The translations under genes were made by a program, and so were the position numbers. The notes below the pieces were generated by a model. The model ran no database searches. It had not been told where the DNA came from and worked only from the letters and a program-made list of their open reading frames with translations. Shown piece by piece: positions 1-12,735 of a DNA stretch of 64,000 nucleotides. Position 1 is the first letter of the stretch, and every line of letters begins with the position of its first letter. Source of the DNA: Bicyclus anynana (taxonomy: Eukaryota > Arthropoda > Insecta > Lepidoptera > Nymphalidae). The stretch is taken from NCBI RefSeq assembly GCF_947172395.1, contig NC_069090.1, forward strand, positions 9,988,226-10,052,225, read 5' to 3'.

Positions 1-118
1 TCTTATTTGTGCGTTCGTTTGATATACTACAACATCAACGTGAGTGATTTTGTATTGCAACTTTACTTTTGTGGATGCAAATAATAAAAATAGTACTTGG
101 ACATTTTTATTTTTTTGT
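1..118. repeat. Direct repeat, first copy (may extend left of window)
   Basis: Nearly identical to 338-455 (offset 337 bp; few substitutions). Both start TCTTATTTGTGCGTTCGTT. Homology resumes later in each unit (about 186-275 versus 538-757), so the whole is a diverged duplication of about 340 bp. Confidence 0.88.
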
Positions 119-337
119 CTTTCACTAATAGGTATTACACAGACTATGTGTGAAGGTATAAAACAGGAGGAGACACTATTAGGTATTGTAGAAAGTGTAA
201 AGATGAAAAAAAGTAAATAACCTAAATGAAGGTAGAACGGTGAGGTAAATCTTACACTGGTGCTACAGTAGCGCCTCCTTAATCTACAATTGGCGTAGCA
301 AAAGATAACAGTAATTATTTCCGCGCGCCTTCATACA

Positions 338-455
338 TCTTATTTGTGCGTTCGTTAGATATACTACAACATCAACGTGAGTGATTTTGCATTGCAACTT
401 TACTTTTGTGGATGCAAATAATAAAAATAGTACTTGGACATTTTTATTTTTTTGT
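338..455. repeat. Direct repeat, second copy
   Basis: Second copy of the block at 1-118. Its unit is longer because it carries the MITE at 578-701 and an insertion-like stretch at 456-537. Confidence 0.88.
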
Positions 456-577
456 AGGTAAGTAGGTACCTAGATGGTTTCTGTACCTCATAGTAAAACT
501 TTTTACTGTCTAGTTAAGTAAGAGAAGAGTTTTACTAGATTTGTAGAAATTGTAAAGAAAAAAATGTAAATAACCTG

Positions 578-701
578 CCCCTGTAGCCAAGTGTCATGTC
601 GATTTTCTTTCTACGGTCGCAAACGCTTCCATACATTTTTCTAGTTTTCGAAGCGTTTGCGATCGTAGAAAGAGAATCAACGTGCCACTTGGCTACAGGG
701 G
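578..701. mobile_element. Short palindromic MITE, CCCCTGTAGCCAAGTG termini
   Basis: The two halves are near-perfect inverted repeats of about 50 bp around a short AT spacer; the ends are CCCCTGTAGCCAAGTG and its complement. CTG flanks both sides (575-577 and 702-704), a possible 3-bp target duplication. The matching place in the first direct-repeat unit (around 221) lacks the element, so it is a filled/empty site pair. Confidence 0.82.
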
Positions 702-1708
702 CTGAACATAGAAGGTAGAAGTCTAAGGTAAATCTTACACTCGTGCTACAGTATAGACGACTTTTAATTTACATATTTCATACCAACTCTACCCTCGATG
801 TTTACGCACAACCTTCAAATAAGGTTCAAATACCAACTAAGGTGTTTACTTTTATTTATAAGTACCCATGGCACTGTAACATAGATACTACGTACCTACC
901 TACGCAATTTCAATTATACATAAGTAAGAAATAAGCGCACCATTTGCCATAATAATAGAATAGTTATAGCAAATTTACTAATCTTAAGCTTTATCGTGCA
1001 GAATTTAAAGAATACCACCGTCTTGATGACACAATATTTAGTAAGACGTTTAGTCAATGACCATTGCCTCAGTTTACTGAAAAAAAATCCGCTTCTTACC
1101 AGAAAAATCAGTACTTTTTAAGTGGAGCAGTTTTTCCATTTGGTATAGTGCAAGCAGAGGAATTTATTCACTTTGGACCTCTGTCACGGTCAATAAAGGC
1201 GCGAAATCTTCGTATTCCATTATTACGAAATCGTGATCGAGGTCGTTCGATATTTTTACGACTGCACGATGACAGACAGTTAAAAATTTAAACGCCATAT
1301 CCAAGCATAACTAATAAATTAGAGATAGGTAGGGTTGTTCATAGAATATTTTACGACTTCATTATTCTATTACTATAGCTATGCGAGTACGATTATTAGT
1401 ACTGTACAGTCGGGCATAAATTCACTCCATTTAAGCTCTTTGTTTTATTTAATTCTTATATTTATTAGATAAATAAAAGTGACTTTAATTATAGATGCAC
1501 GATCTAGTTTAGATGCTATCCAGCATTTTTAATTGTTATACATAGTTATTGTTGCAGAGCAAACTACAATCTTTTTAGTTTCATTATAATTAGCTGTAAT
1601 GTGTAACACGCACGATAATTAAGGTACAAGTGTTTATTTAATTTGCCCTGTTATATTATTTTTAAATATTAAATTTTTAAATAAAATAGCGAGGCCTGTA
1701 CCCAGTAG

Positions 1709-1877
1709 GCATGCGACCAAACGTACCATCTCGTGAAGAGAAATAGACAAATGTCAACCAATAGCAATGCAACCAGAAATATCGCTTTCGTTTGGGCAAA
1801 TAAGATGGGACTACTTCACCGCTATTGGTCGACAATTTGTCTATTTCTATTCACGATATATGTCGTTGGTCGCATGC
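1709..1877. mobile_element. MITE with about 60-bp terminal inverted repeats (GCATGCGACCAA)
   Basis: The left end GCATGCGACCAA is mirrored by TTGGTCGCATGC at the right. The inverted match continues inward through GAGAAATAGACAAAT and CCAATAGC. No clear target duplication. No coding capacity. Confidence 0.75.
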
Positions 1878-1962
1878 GTCGAGTAAAAATGAGCCTGACT
1901 ATTATGATGACATTCTTCTCCGATAACCCTATTTAAATGTATCCATATTTATTTTATTAGCA

Positions 1963-2072
1963 GAAATGTCTGTCTGTTTTGTCCTTGAATGAATTACCTT
2001 TTCATGGCTAAACCACTAAACTTTTGCGGTATTGGTGAAAAACGGAATTTAACGTAAACGAAAACGCGGGCG
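1963..2072 (+). mobile_element. Helitron-like non-autonomous fragment
   Basis: Has the family words TGTCTGTCTGTTTT, TTTTCATGGCTAAACC and the 3' end GCGGGCGTTCGCTAG. The same layout recurs at 62317-62690. Confidence 0.6.
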
Positions 2073-2475
2073 TTCGCTAGTAGGAAGCTAAATGAGCACA
2101 GCGCCATCTAGTAAGTACAAGTGGCGACGGCGACACATAAATTACCCAGACAAAATGAATTACAACGCCGTAATCAAAGATGTTATCTCGTCAACAATGT
2201 ACTTACGACATGTATTTACAACAAACAACAAAGCACATAATTAAAATTGTAAAACAAATAACAAGATATGAGAAAGTTAGTTTAAATAGAAAGTGAACGA
2301 GAATAACGCAACGGCAACGGTAGCTAATTATCTGAAATAAGACAAGTCACAGATTGGTGAGAGACGCGTGGTAAATTAAACGGGAGCCAATTTTAATTTG
2401 TTTTCTTTTATACCTTAACATCATGATGAGATGGATGTGTGCTGTGACAAGAATAGATAAAATATGAATGAGGAA

Positions 2476-2647
2476 ACCGTGTCTCAAACGGTGAAAGAAA
2501 AACATCGTGAGGAAACCTGCATACCAGAGAATTTTCTTAATAATTTGCGTGTGTCTGTCAATCGCATTGAACCACCGTGGTCGACTATTGGCCTAACCCA
2601 TTTCATCCTGAGAAGAGACTCGAGCTCAGCAGTGAGCCGAATATGAG
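2476..2647 (+). mobile_element. tRNA-derived SINE family A, 3' body fragment
   Basis: Matches the body of the full copies at 13285 and 53115: TGTCTCAAACGGTGAA, CATCGTGAGGAAACCTGCAT, then CAGTGAGCCGAATATG. The tRNA head is missing. Confidence 0.8.
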
Positions 2648-2985
2648 AATAATGACAACATAAGAGGAAGTCTAAAAGTGGCGCCAGTGACAGAAAAATT
2701 GAGGAGTAAAAGAATAGCTTGGTATGGACATATGAACCGGAGGCATGAAACTTGAAAGTTATATTACCAGAAGAATGTTGAAATTCGAAGTGGAAGGACA
2801 CAAAAGGAGAGGAACGCCTAAGAAGAGATGGTTTGAGTGTGTGAAAGAAGACATGTGTGTAAAGGAGTGGATGATGAGTTGACGAGTAATAGGGTCGAAT
2901 GGAGGAGATTGACATTTTATCACAGATTGATAGGCAGATAAAGCTCACAAAGCAAGATGGTGTCGTAGCTGTTCCAAATACAAAA
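2648..2985 (+). mobile_element. Non-LTR retrotransposon 3' ORF fragment
   Basis: Translation in broken frames gives KLRSKRIAWYGHMNRR and KKRWFECVKEDM, which resemble the C-terminal tail of LINE reverse-transcriptase ORFs in Lepidoptera. A shorter relative is at 30737-30812. Frameshifts show it is dead. Confidence 0.6.
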
Positions 2986-3275
2986 TTCAAAAACGAATAC
3001 ATTTCGAGTCAGTACTACACGTAGCGTTGCATCAGTAATTTTCAATATTATTCAAGAAAAATGGCGTCTTATTTTTTTAAATATTTGAAAAACTGATCAC
3101 AAAAACTAAAGAAATAAGGTGGAGTATTTTTATTGGAAATTATTGATTATTACATTAATATACGTAATTGTTGTTAGTGTTAAATTTTGAAGTTCAAATT
3201 ATGAAAAAAGTTTGTACCTATACGGATGTCAAGGAGACGCGTGACGTTTGTTTTTTTTATAGGTTTCACCGGCTT

Positions 3276-3298
3276 TACCACAAGCAGCGCTTGTGGTA
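3276..3298. repeat. Short perfect hairpin
   Basis: TACCACAAGC and GCTTGTGGTA are perfect 10-bp arms around a 3-nt loop. No T-run or gene next to it suggests a specific role. Confidence 0.7.
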
Positions 3299-4162
3299 AT
3301 TTTTTATTCTGAACATTTTAATACCATAGACATAATATCTGTTAAAATCATTTAAGTTAAAGTCACCTAATCTGATCTCTTGATAGTCTTGAAATCATCT
3401 AGAACCATTGATGTGTTACTTACCTTTCAGTTTTAATAGTTTTCAATTATATTTTGTAAACAGTTGCCTATTTCAAAAGTTAATGTGATTCTATTTTAAT
3501 ATTCAAGAGTGACATTGTTGCCGGCACAACCAATCGGCGTGTAGCATTCATAAATGGAACTGTTATCACATACTGATAACATACACAACTGTTATTGGTC
3601 ACGCTTTTCAATATGGCAGCCTTTATCTAAATCCATTTGAGCGTAACTTTTATTTACTTTTTAACGGCCCTCGATAAGGTATCGCGTGAACTTTTGTGAA
3701 ACTCTGAAACACCTATTTATTTCTTTGTATTTTATAACTACGGTGTGAACATTGAAGTTTCTATCAAGAAAATAACAATTTGTAAGATTCGCGTTTTATA
3801 TTTACCCATATATGACCTATCATTTGTTTTTTTTTTCAAATCCCATGGGAATTAAGGATATTTTTGATATAAAAAGTAGCCAACCCATATATTGCTCAAT
3901 AACCTCTTTTATCTTTCAGTGAAAGTCCCATCAAAATCGGTTCTATCGTTCCAGAGATTACCTGGAGCCTGCCTGCCTTGCGTTGCCCTGCCTTGAGAGA
4001 CACACAGACAAAATTTTCTTAAAAAAGATCATTTGTGTTTAAGTATCGCGTAAATATCTTGAACACATTTGAAAAACATAGGAAGATAAAAACGACGTAG
4101 ACCAAATTTGCGGTTCATCCCAATTAGACAATAAATAATAATAAAAAATATGAATAACATAC

Positions 4163-4367
4163 CTACCTACACATAGCTGATATTACAAAAATGAAGGATT
4201 TGTATTTTGTATGTAACTAATAAACTCAAAAACAACTGGACCGATTTAAAAAATTCTTGCACCAATAAAAAGCTTCATTATCAGGGAGTAACATTGGCTA
4301 TATTTAGTCCCCGTATTCCCACTGGATAAGGATTCACGCGGGTGAAACCGCTCGGTTCTACTTGTTT
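4163..4367 (+). mobile_element. Diverged Helitron-like (Lep1-type) element
   Basis: Contains the order seen in better copies: ATATTACAAAAATGAAG, CTGGACCGATTTAAAAAATTCTT, CCCCGTATTCCC, ACGCGGGTGAAACCGC. It is more diverged than the copy at 8801. Confidence 0.6.
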
Positions 4368-5076
4368 TTTTATAAAGGAACTCTGGAAGAACCAAATAAA
4401 TAAGTTCGTTGACCGATTTTCATAGTTTTGGCGTTTCGCAAGCACGAACTGTGACGCTTCACGCAGCTAGTGATGTGACGATGCCGACGTCAACGGAGCG
4501 GTTTATCGATGATTTGTTTTTGTGGTTTACGACACCGCTAAATTGTGGACGATTCGTTGGTTTGCAACGCGGTATTTATTTGATGTTATGATCCATGTCT
4601 ATTTAAGTAACGTATTGAAACGGAAAGAATTCAGCTACTGTTGTAATATAAAACTCTGAAAGAGCTTTATTAACTAAAAAATATACAAATGCTACTTAAT
4701 TAATGCATGTATTTTGTTAATATTTAATTATTATTTATTATTGTAGGTATGATCGTAAAATGTCAAAATTGTTTCTGTGTATCTTAAACATTACATTTCC
4801 CTTTTTCCCGCAAACTTCAATTTTTAATTAAAAAAGTGTGCTTAGAAAACAGCTATATAGTGATGGGCTTATCCAAACTTCTTGACTTTTCCTTTAAATA
4901 TGCGTAACGTAAAGATGAAGATACGTTTTTTATTTTAACTTTTTTATTATTTTGAATTATTAAAACCTAGAATAACGTTTACTAAATGTAGGGTTGAGTA
5001 GGTTTCCTTTTTTTTCATAACGGGTACCGTAGCTATGAAGTACATTAGCTGGAAATTGTAGTTTACACGTTTCATT

Positions 5077-5162
5077 ATCATCATCACATAACATCTGCAT
5101 CTGCATATCCACTGCAGCACATAGGCCGTGAGTAGGAACTTCCAAACACCACGATCCAAACA
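5077..5162 (-). mobile_element. RTE-like LINE 3' tail fragment
   Basis: Includes CATCATCACATAAC, a CCACTGCAGCACATAGGCC segment and GGAACTTCCAAACACCACGATCC, a diverged relative of the LINE tails at 56833, 60520 and 62162. Confidence 0.55.
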
Positions 5163-6168
5163 TCACGTTCCGAAGCATAAGCAAAGTAATATTGTTGGCG
5201 TCAATTGAGCATTTTATTATCAGTGATTAGGTTTTGTGGTTGATGGCGACATAAAATTGTGGAAAAGTTATAGAAATGCGACTTTATTTAACTTTTGTAA
5301 TTTTTTGAGCTCCCTTCGTAACGTAATATGCAAACGGTTTTTAGTAAGATTTTCAAGGAGTGGTTATAATGTAACATATCACATAATTGAGTTTAGTTCC
5401 AAGGCGTACAATGCGAGTTGTGGTAGTTAACACGAAATCCACACAAAAATGCGTAAATGCGTAGCGCATACTTTTTTTTTATTTCAAAGCTCCTCCTAGA
5501 AAGTGACAAGTACAATTCTAACAAAAACTACAATTTGTAATCTTTGATAGAATTCTTTGGAAATAAAAGTATTTTTTATAGTGTTTATTGTACCTACCCC
5601 CATCACTAAAAGCACAGTCCGTATCACCACGGTTGATTGCGTGTCGTATTCCGCATCATGACGTTTACTTCAACTTCCTAGTTATTTTTTTTTAATTACA
5701 GATCTCTTCTTCTTTGTTGCGAACTGAGGATTTAGGCAATACCGTTTATCTAAAATGCTGTTGCCTAAAATCCTTATTTTTCTTTGTTACTGAGTAATTT
5801 TTTATGTATTTTACCTTATCAATTACGAGTATGTAGGTAGGTACTTATAGATCTAATTCGATATAAAGCATTCAAATTTTTTTTTTTCAGATGAAATGGT
5901 CTATCCTTAATCTATGGTTGTGTTAACATTTCAGTTTACTTTGAGGTACTGAAGTCTATTATTTATATATATTGCTGTTTTGTAGAAAAAGGCCAGTAGG
6001 TATTTATGTATTTATATTTATTGGTTTTGATAATTGCTTAGATATAAAGTTATACAATTTTACTTCTCCTCTACCCAATATCATCTACTTACTCGTAATT
6101 ATAACCAATGTTCTAAATTAAACGGACAAACAACGACATTATTTACGTCGTTGCGGACAAAGAAGCTA

Positions 6169-6345
6169 ATCTATACTAATATTACAAAGATGAACAGTTT
6201 GTTTGTTTGTTTGATTGATTGAACTCGCTATTCTCAGGAACTACTGGTCCGATTTGAAAAATTCTTTCAGTGTTAGATTTATCTATCCCATTTATCGACG
6301 AAGGCTTACGGGAACGGGAACTACGCGGGTGAAATCAATCATACG
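6169..6345 (+). mobile_element. Helitron-like (Lep1-type) element, 3' end damaged
   Basis: Starts ATCTATACTAATATTACAAAG, then repeated TTTG, CAGGAACTACTGGTCCGATT, TTTATCGACGAAGGCTTACG and ACGCGGGTGAAAT. The final GC hairpin and CTAG are lost. Confidence 0.72.
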
Positions 6346-7127
6346 CGCCTATGGTATTGGAACCTATAATTAATTTATAAAATAATTGCAAAATATTAAA
6401 AGCAGATGTATCTAACAACAACACACTCCACAACTTTATTTTGAAAAAAAAAACTCACAAGATAACTTTGAATATTCGTTAGAACATAACAAAGTCTATC
6501 ACGGTATGGTCACCCAGTATTGCATATAGGTATTAGAGCCTAGATGCAGGTCGCAGCGGCTTCAGATAATCAATTAGCCATAACACCGCTTCTCGACGGC
6601 GGCACTATAAATCACTGCACTTGATGGATGCCTGCGTACGCGTTGTTTACGAGTGCTCGCGCTACCGTCATCAATCTACTTCTTGGCTAACTTATAGGAA
6701 ACCATGCTCAAATGACGATATTTAAACACAGGTACCAGGTCATTATCTATAGATTCACGCAACTAATGTCTTAGTTAATTTAATGTTGTAAGTTTCAAGA
6801 TTACTAATTGAAATTCATAAATAAGTCAGAATAATTAAGTGTTGTTTACTACTACACTACTTCTTGGATCGTTTATGGGAATCTTGCTTAAATGACCATC
6901 TTTAGACATACCATACTGGCTAGTGGGTAGTGCCGTAAATAGCTTTTTCCGCGCCCTGTGCGAGTTTCTGCGCCCTAAAGTAGACCCTTTAGGTCTCACT
7001 CGCTAAAACTCAAATGCAGGTTCACTACTGCAAATGTGTTGCCCATTCTGATGCTTAATAATTCTGTCTATAGTTGCGCCCCCGAGAGTATACGGCCTGT
7101 GCCTGGGCACCGGTGGCACCGCCCTAT

Positions 7128-7192
7128 TTACGCCACAGCTGGTGGGCTTCGGTTGTGGCTAGTTACCACCCTACCGGTAAAGACGACCAACT
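7128..7192 (+). mobile_element. SINE family B internal fragment
   Basis: The segment GGTGGGCTTCGGTTGTGGCT through CCACCCTACCGGTAAAGAC is the reverse complement of the central part of the SINE at 32521-32825. Confidence 0.55.
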
Positions 7193-7866
7193 AAATGTTA
7201 TTTCATTATCCGATGTAGAATACCCTCATTAAATAATCTTGGCTACCATCATTAGGTTATTTTTATTATTTTAATAAATTCTCACCAAAAATGAACATGT
7301 GTGCCAAATTTTAAAGTCCTTGGTTCTAGCTTTCATTATTTGACACAAACATGTACGATTTGGGTCAAATCTTGGAAGCTAGAGTCACACAATTATAACA
7401 GAGGCTAAATAACACGTCATTCTAAAATCGACCTTATGTTTAAAGCATAGGATGTCTTCATGAGATTCGCTAAAATAAGCAGGAATAGCAAAACCAATAC
7501 GGAGATGCTATCTCCAAACAAGCTCCTACTTTCACTCGCGGTAGGTACATCAAATCATCAAGACGGTTCGACAAAAAAAAACCCATTGGTAGGTACGTAC
7601 AGGTGACTTTAAAAAGAATGTACTGTTGCAATGAGGTGTTTATCTTCCAAATCCATCAGTAGTAGTAAATTTCAATAGTAGGTACTATGGATAAGGTTCC
7701 AGACTCTGAATCGAGCGGTCATGTTCGATTTCTGCTTGTTTGAACTAATAAATGAATATTTCCCTATAAATGTATTATTTATTAATTTATTAATATTATT
7801 AATTCTTAATTATATTATATCCACTTATTAGTTATTTTCGTAATAAAATATTTTTATTAATATATA

Positions 7867-7896
7867 ATAGTATGTAGGCATATGCCTACATACTAT
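7867..7896. repeat. Perfect 30-bp palindrome
   Basis: ATAGTATGTAGGCAT is followed directly by its exact complement, with no loop. The surroundings are AT-rich. Likely a MITE relic or replication-slippage product. Confidence 0.75.
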
Positions 7897-8645
7897 TTTT
7901 ACAATATTCTTCAATGCTTATTAGTTATTACCGAAAAGATTTTCAAAATATTTTTGTTGTCTCTTTTATAGAACAGAGAACTTTTTGTATATTCAAAATC
8001 GACGATGGATAATGAGATTTGCTATTTTCCGCAAACATATTTTAACAAACCCGTGCGGCATAGGTCAACAATTTAATATTGTATCTATACTCTACAATGT
8101 AGAGTAGGTACTACTAAAACAGGTAGATGCAAGTGAGTTGTCAGTTGTCACAGGGAAACCAGAATTATTGGTATCGGTGCGCGAACGAGATTGTTATCAG
8201 TGAATGAAATTGATAAGATCCTCAGATTAAACACCCGTTATGGAGTGTAACAAACTTTGTACAAAAAGTGACCTAAGTTGAGTTTTTTTGCTGTATAGCG
8301 CCGCTCCCGGTTTCTTGCGCCACCTGGACCAGTCAAGCTGTTCTGAGGACTAGTCCGAGTATCTTAGTCTCGAGTTATTCAAACAAAATAGAATATAAAA
8401 TACTATTAAAAATTAAAAAATATATATTAGCACTCTCTCTGCGGGACATTTGAGACTACTTTTTATCCTGAAATCCCTAAGTTAGTTAATAATAAACATC
8501 AAGACAAAAGTGTGTACGTAAGTTGTAACTGCATACCAAATTGTATTATATCGGTTCGAAAATCAGTTAGTGATTAAATGCGAAAGGTCATTCATCACGA
8601 AGTCTCAAAACCACTTGACGGGCAGAGAGGTAGCTTACAGATAGT

Positions 8646-8725
8646 AGAGGCCCGCTAAAATCGGATTTTACGAGAGGGCCGGATTGAGGAGGTTTAAAGG
8701 CGGACTGAGTCGCTGGCGTCCGCTA
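8646..8725 (+). mobile_element. Helitron-like 3' end
   Basis: Contains CCCGCTAAAATCGGATTTTA and ends GGCGTCCGCTAG. A relative in opposite orientation lies at 9581-9663. Confidence 0.55.
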
Positions 8726-8800
8726 GTACAAACATATTTGTGTCATTATTCTATAGGCGGTTGGAAACCATGAAAGATACCAAACAGGAACACTTTCGTG

Positions 8801-9002
8801 TATCTATACTAATATTATAAAGCTGAAGAGTTTGTTTGTTTGTTTGATTGAACGCGCTAATCTCAGGAATTACTGGTCCGATTTGATAAATTCTTTGAGC
8901 GTTGGATAGCCCATTTATCGAGGAAGGCTATAGGCCATATATTAACCCCGTATTCCTACGGGAACGGGAACCACGCGGGTGAAACCGCGCGGCGTCAGCT
9001 AG
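8801..9002 (+). mobile_element. Helitron-like (Lep1-type) element, most complete copy
   Basis: Runs from TATCTATACTAATATTATAA through TTTGTTTGTTTGTTTG, GGAATTACTGGTCCGATTTG, TTATCGAGGAAGGCTATAGG and CCCGTATTCCTACGGGAACG to ACGCGGGTGAAACCGCGCGG and a CTAG end. A GC hairpin just before CTAG is a Helitron hallmark. No coding capacity. Confidence 0.8.
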
Positions 9003-9580
9003 TTTACTATAATAGGTAAGTCCCTCTAACTACCTACATAAGCGAACGTTACAGACTCCAGCGAAGCTGACAGATGACGGCCCTAGGGCGCTCGAACATT
9101 AAGGCCCTACCCAATATTAATGTAGCATTCTCACCCAGGGCAATAAAATAAATGACGTCATTTTTTGTCCGTGCGGGGATATCTTTTGTCGGCGTGGACC
9201 CAGCGCCGGCCGAAAGCTCCCAATCCGCAGGGCGTCCCTAGACAAAGGGCTCTAGGCGCCTGTTCTGTTCTTTTCGCAAACGATTCATATGACGTTGCTC
9301 TTTATCATAATTAATAATTTATCGCTTTCGTCAAGCGCTTTTGTAGCGCCGCACCTGCACGATCGCAAGGTGCCTCTGTCTTGTAGGTGATAAATCATAC
9401 CATCTTTGTTATTTTGCGTAAACCGTAAGAGACCGTGTAGGTCGTATGTTATAACGGTTTGACGGTTAACATGAAATTGTTTGCGCTAAAACTAATAGTG
9501 TACACAAGTGTTGTTTAACGCATTTTATCAGTATTACCGGTTTTTTTTATCCCGACTTAAATATCTATTAGCTAGTCCGA

Positions 9581-9663
9581 CTAGCGGACGCCCGCGACTT
9601 TGTCCGTTATTAAGGCTCTTAAATCTAGCCGTCTTATAAAATCCGTTTTTAGCAGACGCCTAC
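9581..9663 (-). mobile_element. Helitron-like 3' end, inverted relative of 8646-8725
   Basis: Reads CTAGCGGACGCCCGCGACTT then inward to AAAATCCGTTTTTAGC. The reverse complement matches 8646-8725. Confidence 0.58.
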
Positions 9664-12408
9664 TATTTATAAACTACCTCCCTGTCTTTCAACTTGTAAG
9701 TACCTTTCGATTTTATATATTAAGATAAAACTTGGGTAAATTGTGTGTAATGGTGTGTTTACAGGCAGAAAAAAACAAAATCAAAGCATTCAAGTAAACC
9801 TAGTTTTAGAAAAGCTTTTTGTAAGAATTAAAAGCATTTTCCACAAAATAAGATATTTAAATAGGCTTATAAATAAATGTTCAGGTTGCAATCATTAATG
9901 TTTTGGTACTTAAAAACATTTTAAGTAGTTTTGTGTCTTTAGAAACATGTTCTATACCTACGTCAGAATCTTTTTCCCCAATTAAATAGAAAGTTTGATG
10001 TGTTTTACAAATTTTTACACCCAGCTACCGTTTCCCCACGTAATCATACACGGGTATTGTGCAAATCCTATATTCATACATCGGATATTTTTACGGCAAA
10101 CATGTCGATCGCGATGTAAAACCGCCTATTTTATCGTTCACTCATGCATATTCCGCGTTCTGTTTCAATAATAAACGATTAAAATTACAAATTTATTGCG
10201 ACAACATCGACATCGACGTTTTGGATTGGAAGCCTGCGATGACCAGACACACCGCACTTTAGAATGGCTGAAAGTTTGTCAGCCTATACTCCCACTATAG
10301 GAAAGTACGATAGCCAATTATTATGCTGTTTGCACTGTGGTCGTGTGGTGCACGCTACTGCATAAATGCTAAAAAGCACTGCCTACCCTAAGGACACAAT
10401 ACAAACCTATGTTGTATCACAGAATACATAGACAAGTAATTTTCCAATTTTTACTTATAGTGCTATAAGTCCTAGTTAAAAACCTTATGCACGCCACTAA
10501 CTGTGATGTAACGGTTTTGGAAAATAGCAGGTTTCAAGGGCCCTCAAACATTCTAATAAAAAGCGTATTTTTTTGTAATTTTTCCGCGGCATAATATGAG
10601 TTTAAGATTTTTTAAAAATAACTTTAAAGGTAAAAGCAAAGAGTTGCCCCGGATTTAACGATTTAGCGTCTAGATTTCTCATGATATCCTGTACAAAATA
10701 TCAAAACAATTACTTTTTATACATTGACAATTGATATTCTGGAGGCTTGAAACCTGCAACGTCAAAGCCACCACAGACCTGACTATTATATAACTACTAC
10801 TTACCTATGATAGGAGCATAGGCTGATAAATTTTCAGTCATCATAAAATGAGGTCTCGCTACCGCAGGTTCTTGGTCCATTTTTAGAAGTGCGGCTCCGA
10901 CAGCGGGGATTTTGCAAATTGCGAACAATAATCGTTATCGTTATCATTCCACGTACGATGACACCCGGCGACATGATCGCGCTTTGATAAAAACGACTTT
11001 TCATATTTTTGATATTATTTTTTTAACAACATACTTTAGTATTTTTGGCGGTTGTAAAATTATATGTTTTATCTTTATTGTGTCGCGGAATCAGAAAAAT
11101 ATTAAAACGGTGAACAGTTTACAGACTAATATAGGCACTTACCTGCCCATATGTTGGTGTTTTTAAGCATAATTCGGAGAATACAAGCGGCCTCTGACAG
11201 TTAAATAGATATTATGAATAAGAATCAAATTATATCTAACAATATAAAGTTAAACTATTTTTAGATATTGTTTCTTAGCTACAAATAATACCGACATATT
11301 AACAATTATAAGCTGTATAGGTACGTGTATTCATGATAAAAATTCAGGATAAAAAAATCAAATCTATCGGACAAAAAGTACCTATGGGGCAAATAAAATG
11401 TTATCAGATCTTGTAGGGGAAAACGAAAAAAAAAAGTATCTCAGCCTAGAGTTAGGAATTTGGTATTGCAACCCTGAGCCTCGAAACGCACGTTAAACCG
11501 TCAGTATCATCCTAATAAACACAATCTGCTGAATCGATGAGATATCAAGCATTTTGCATTGTCTAATTAATGACCTCATGACATTATCAATTTGGCTACA
11601 TCAAAATAAATTGCCTGTTTACATTTTATCCTAAAGATATTGAAGAGTTGGGACGAGGTAGAGTAGATTTCAACGACCATTTCTTTGATTAAAAGTCGGC
11701 AAAACAAGACACGCACGAATAAAAAGTATTTGACGAACTCAAAAACCATCCAACTTAAAAGATCGAACAATTTGTCGTAAAAGTTCGACCGCGATCGGCC
11801 GTCGCGTCGCCGCAAAGCTGCGGTCGCACAGACTTTACCCGTTTACCTCGTAACTCGTGAAAGTTATAGTATTTTAGGGCAGTTCAAAGCCGCCGACGGA
11901 TATTAAAAGAAGAGATATGGTCGTGCGACCAAACGAACGGCTCATTCAACCCGAGACCCGGCATCCATAGATGCCTGATTGACCGGTTGCTGAAGTTAAT
12001 TTTTGTTTATTAGCAATCGTAGGCCTCGGACCAATTTCTCTTTTGACGGAACTTTTTATTTGTTTTAATCCGAATTTAATAACGCTTGTTGTTCCATTTT
12101 ATTGTTGCGGTTAAATCAAGTTACCTTGACCCAACCGCTGTTGATTAATTAACGGTAGGTATGGAAGCTACCATTGATTAATAACTATGGTTCTAAGATA
12201 AAAGGTTAAAAGACTTGCCGTGCCTTACATTTTTGAACGAGTTCATTTTATGGTACCTAATCGGTCATTGCGACTTCATTGAGTGAACTAGACATTCCAA
12301 ATCTTGAATAAATTACATTAAGGGCCGGTCCACTTTCTTTTGATAAAAACAATAAAAATTAAAAATAATAAATTGAAATTTTATGCGCCTGTCTATTAGT
12401 TCGCCTAT

Positions 12409-12735
12409 ATGGTTTTGGATCACGAGGTTCTGGGTTCGACTCCTGAGTCGAGCTCAGAAATACTAAACTTTTTTTCTAAAAAAGAAGTGGGCTTTGAAAT
12501 TCTTGAAATGCACATAACTGAAAAGTTGATAAAGTTTGAAAAAAACTTTATCACGTGTCTCAAACTATGAAGGAAAAACATCGAGAGGAAACCTGCATAC
12601 CTGAGAATTTTCTTAGCTTCATGTGTGAAGCTTGCCAATCTGCCAGCGTGGTGGACTAAGGCCTATTCCTCCCATTCTGAGAGGAGACTAGTGCTCAACA
12701 GTTAGCCGAATATGTGTTGTTAATGGTTATGAATG
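12409..12735 (+). mobile_element. SINE family A copy with altered head
   Basis: A B-box-like GGTTCTGGGTTCGACTCC lies at the left, then TGCACATAAC, CACGTGTCTCAAAC, GAGGAAACCTGCATACCTGA and the end TAGCCGAATATGTGTTGTTA. Confidence 0.72.

Noticed and set aside
2484..3002. 172-aa minus ORF, the longest open frame in the window
   Set aside because: It is antisense to a SINE fragment and a dead LINE fragment that read on the plus strand.
12420..12638. 72-aa minus ORF
   Set aside because: Antisense to a SINE family A copy.
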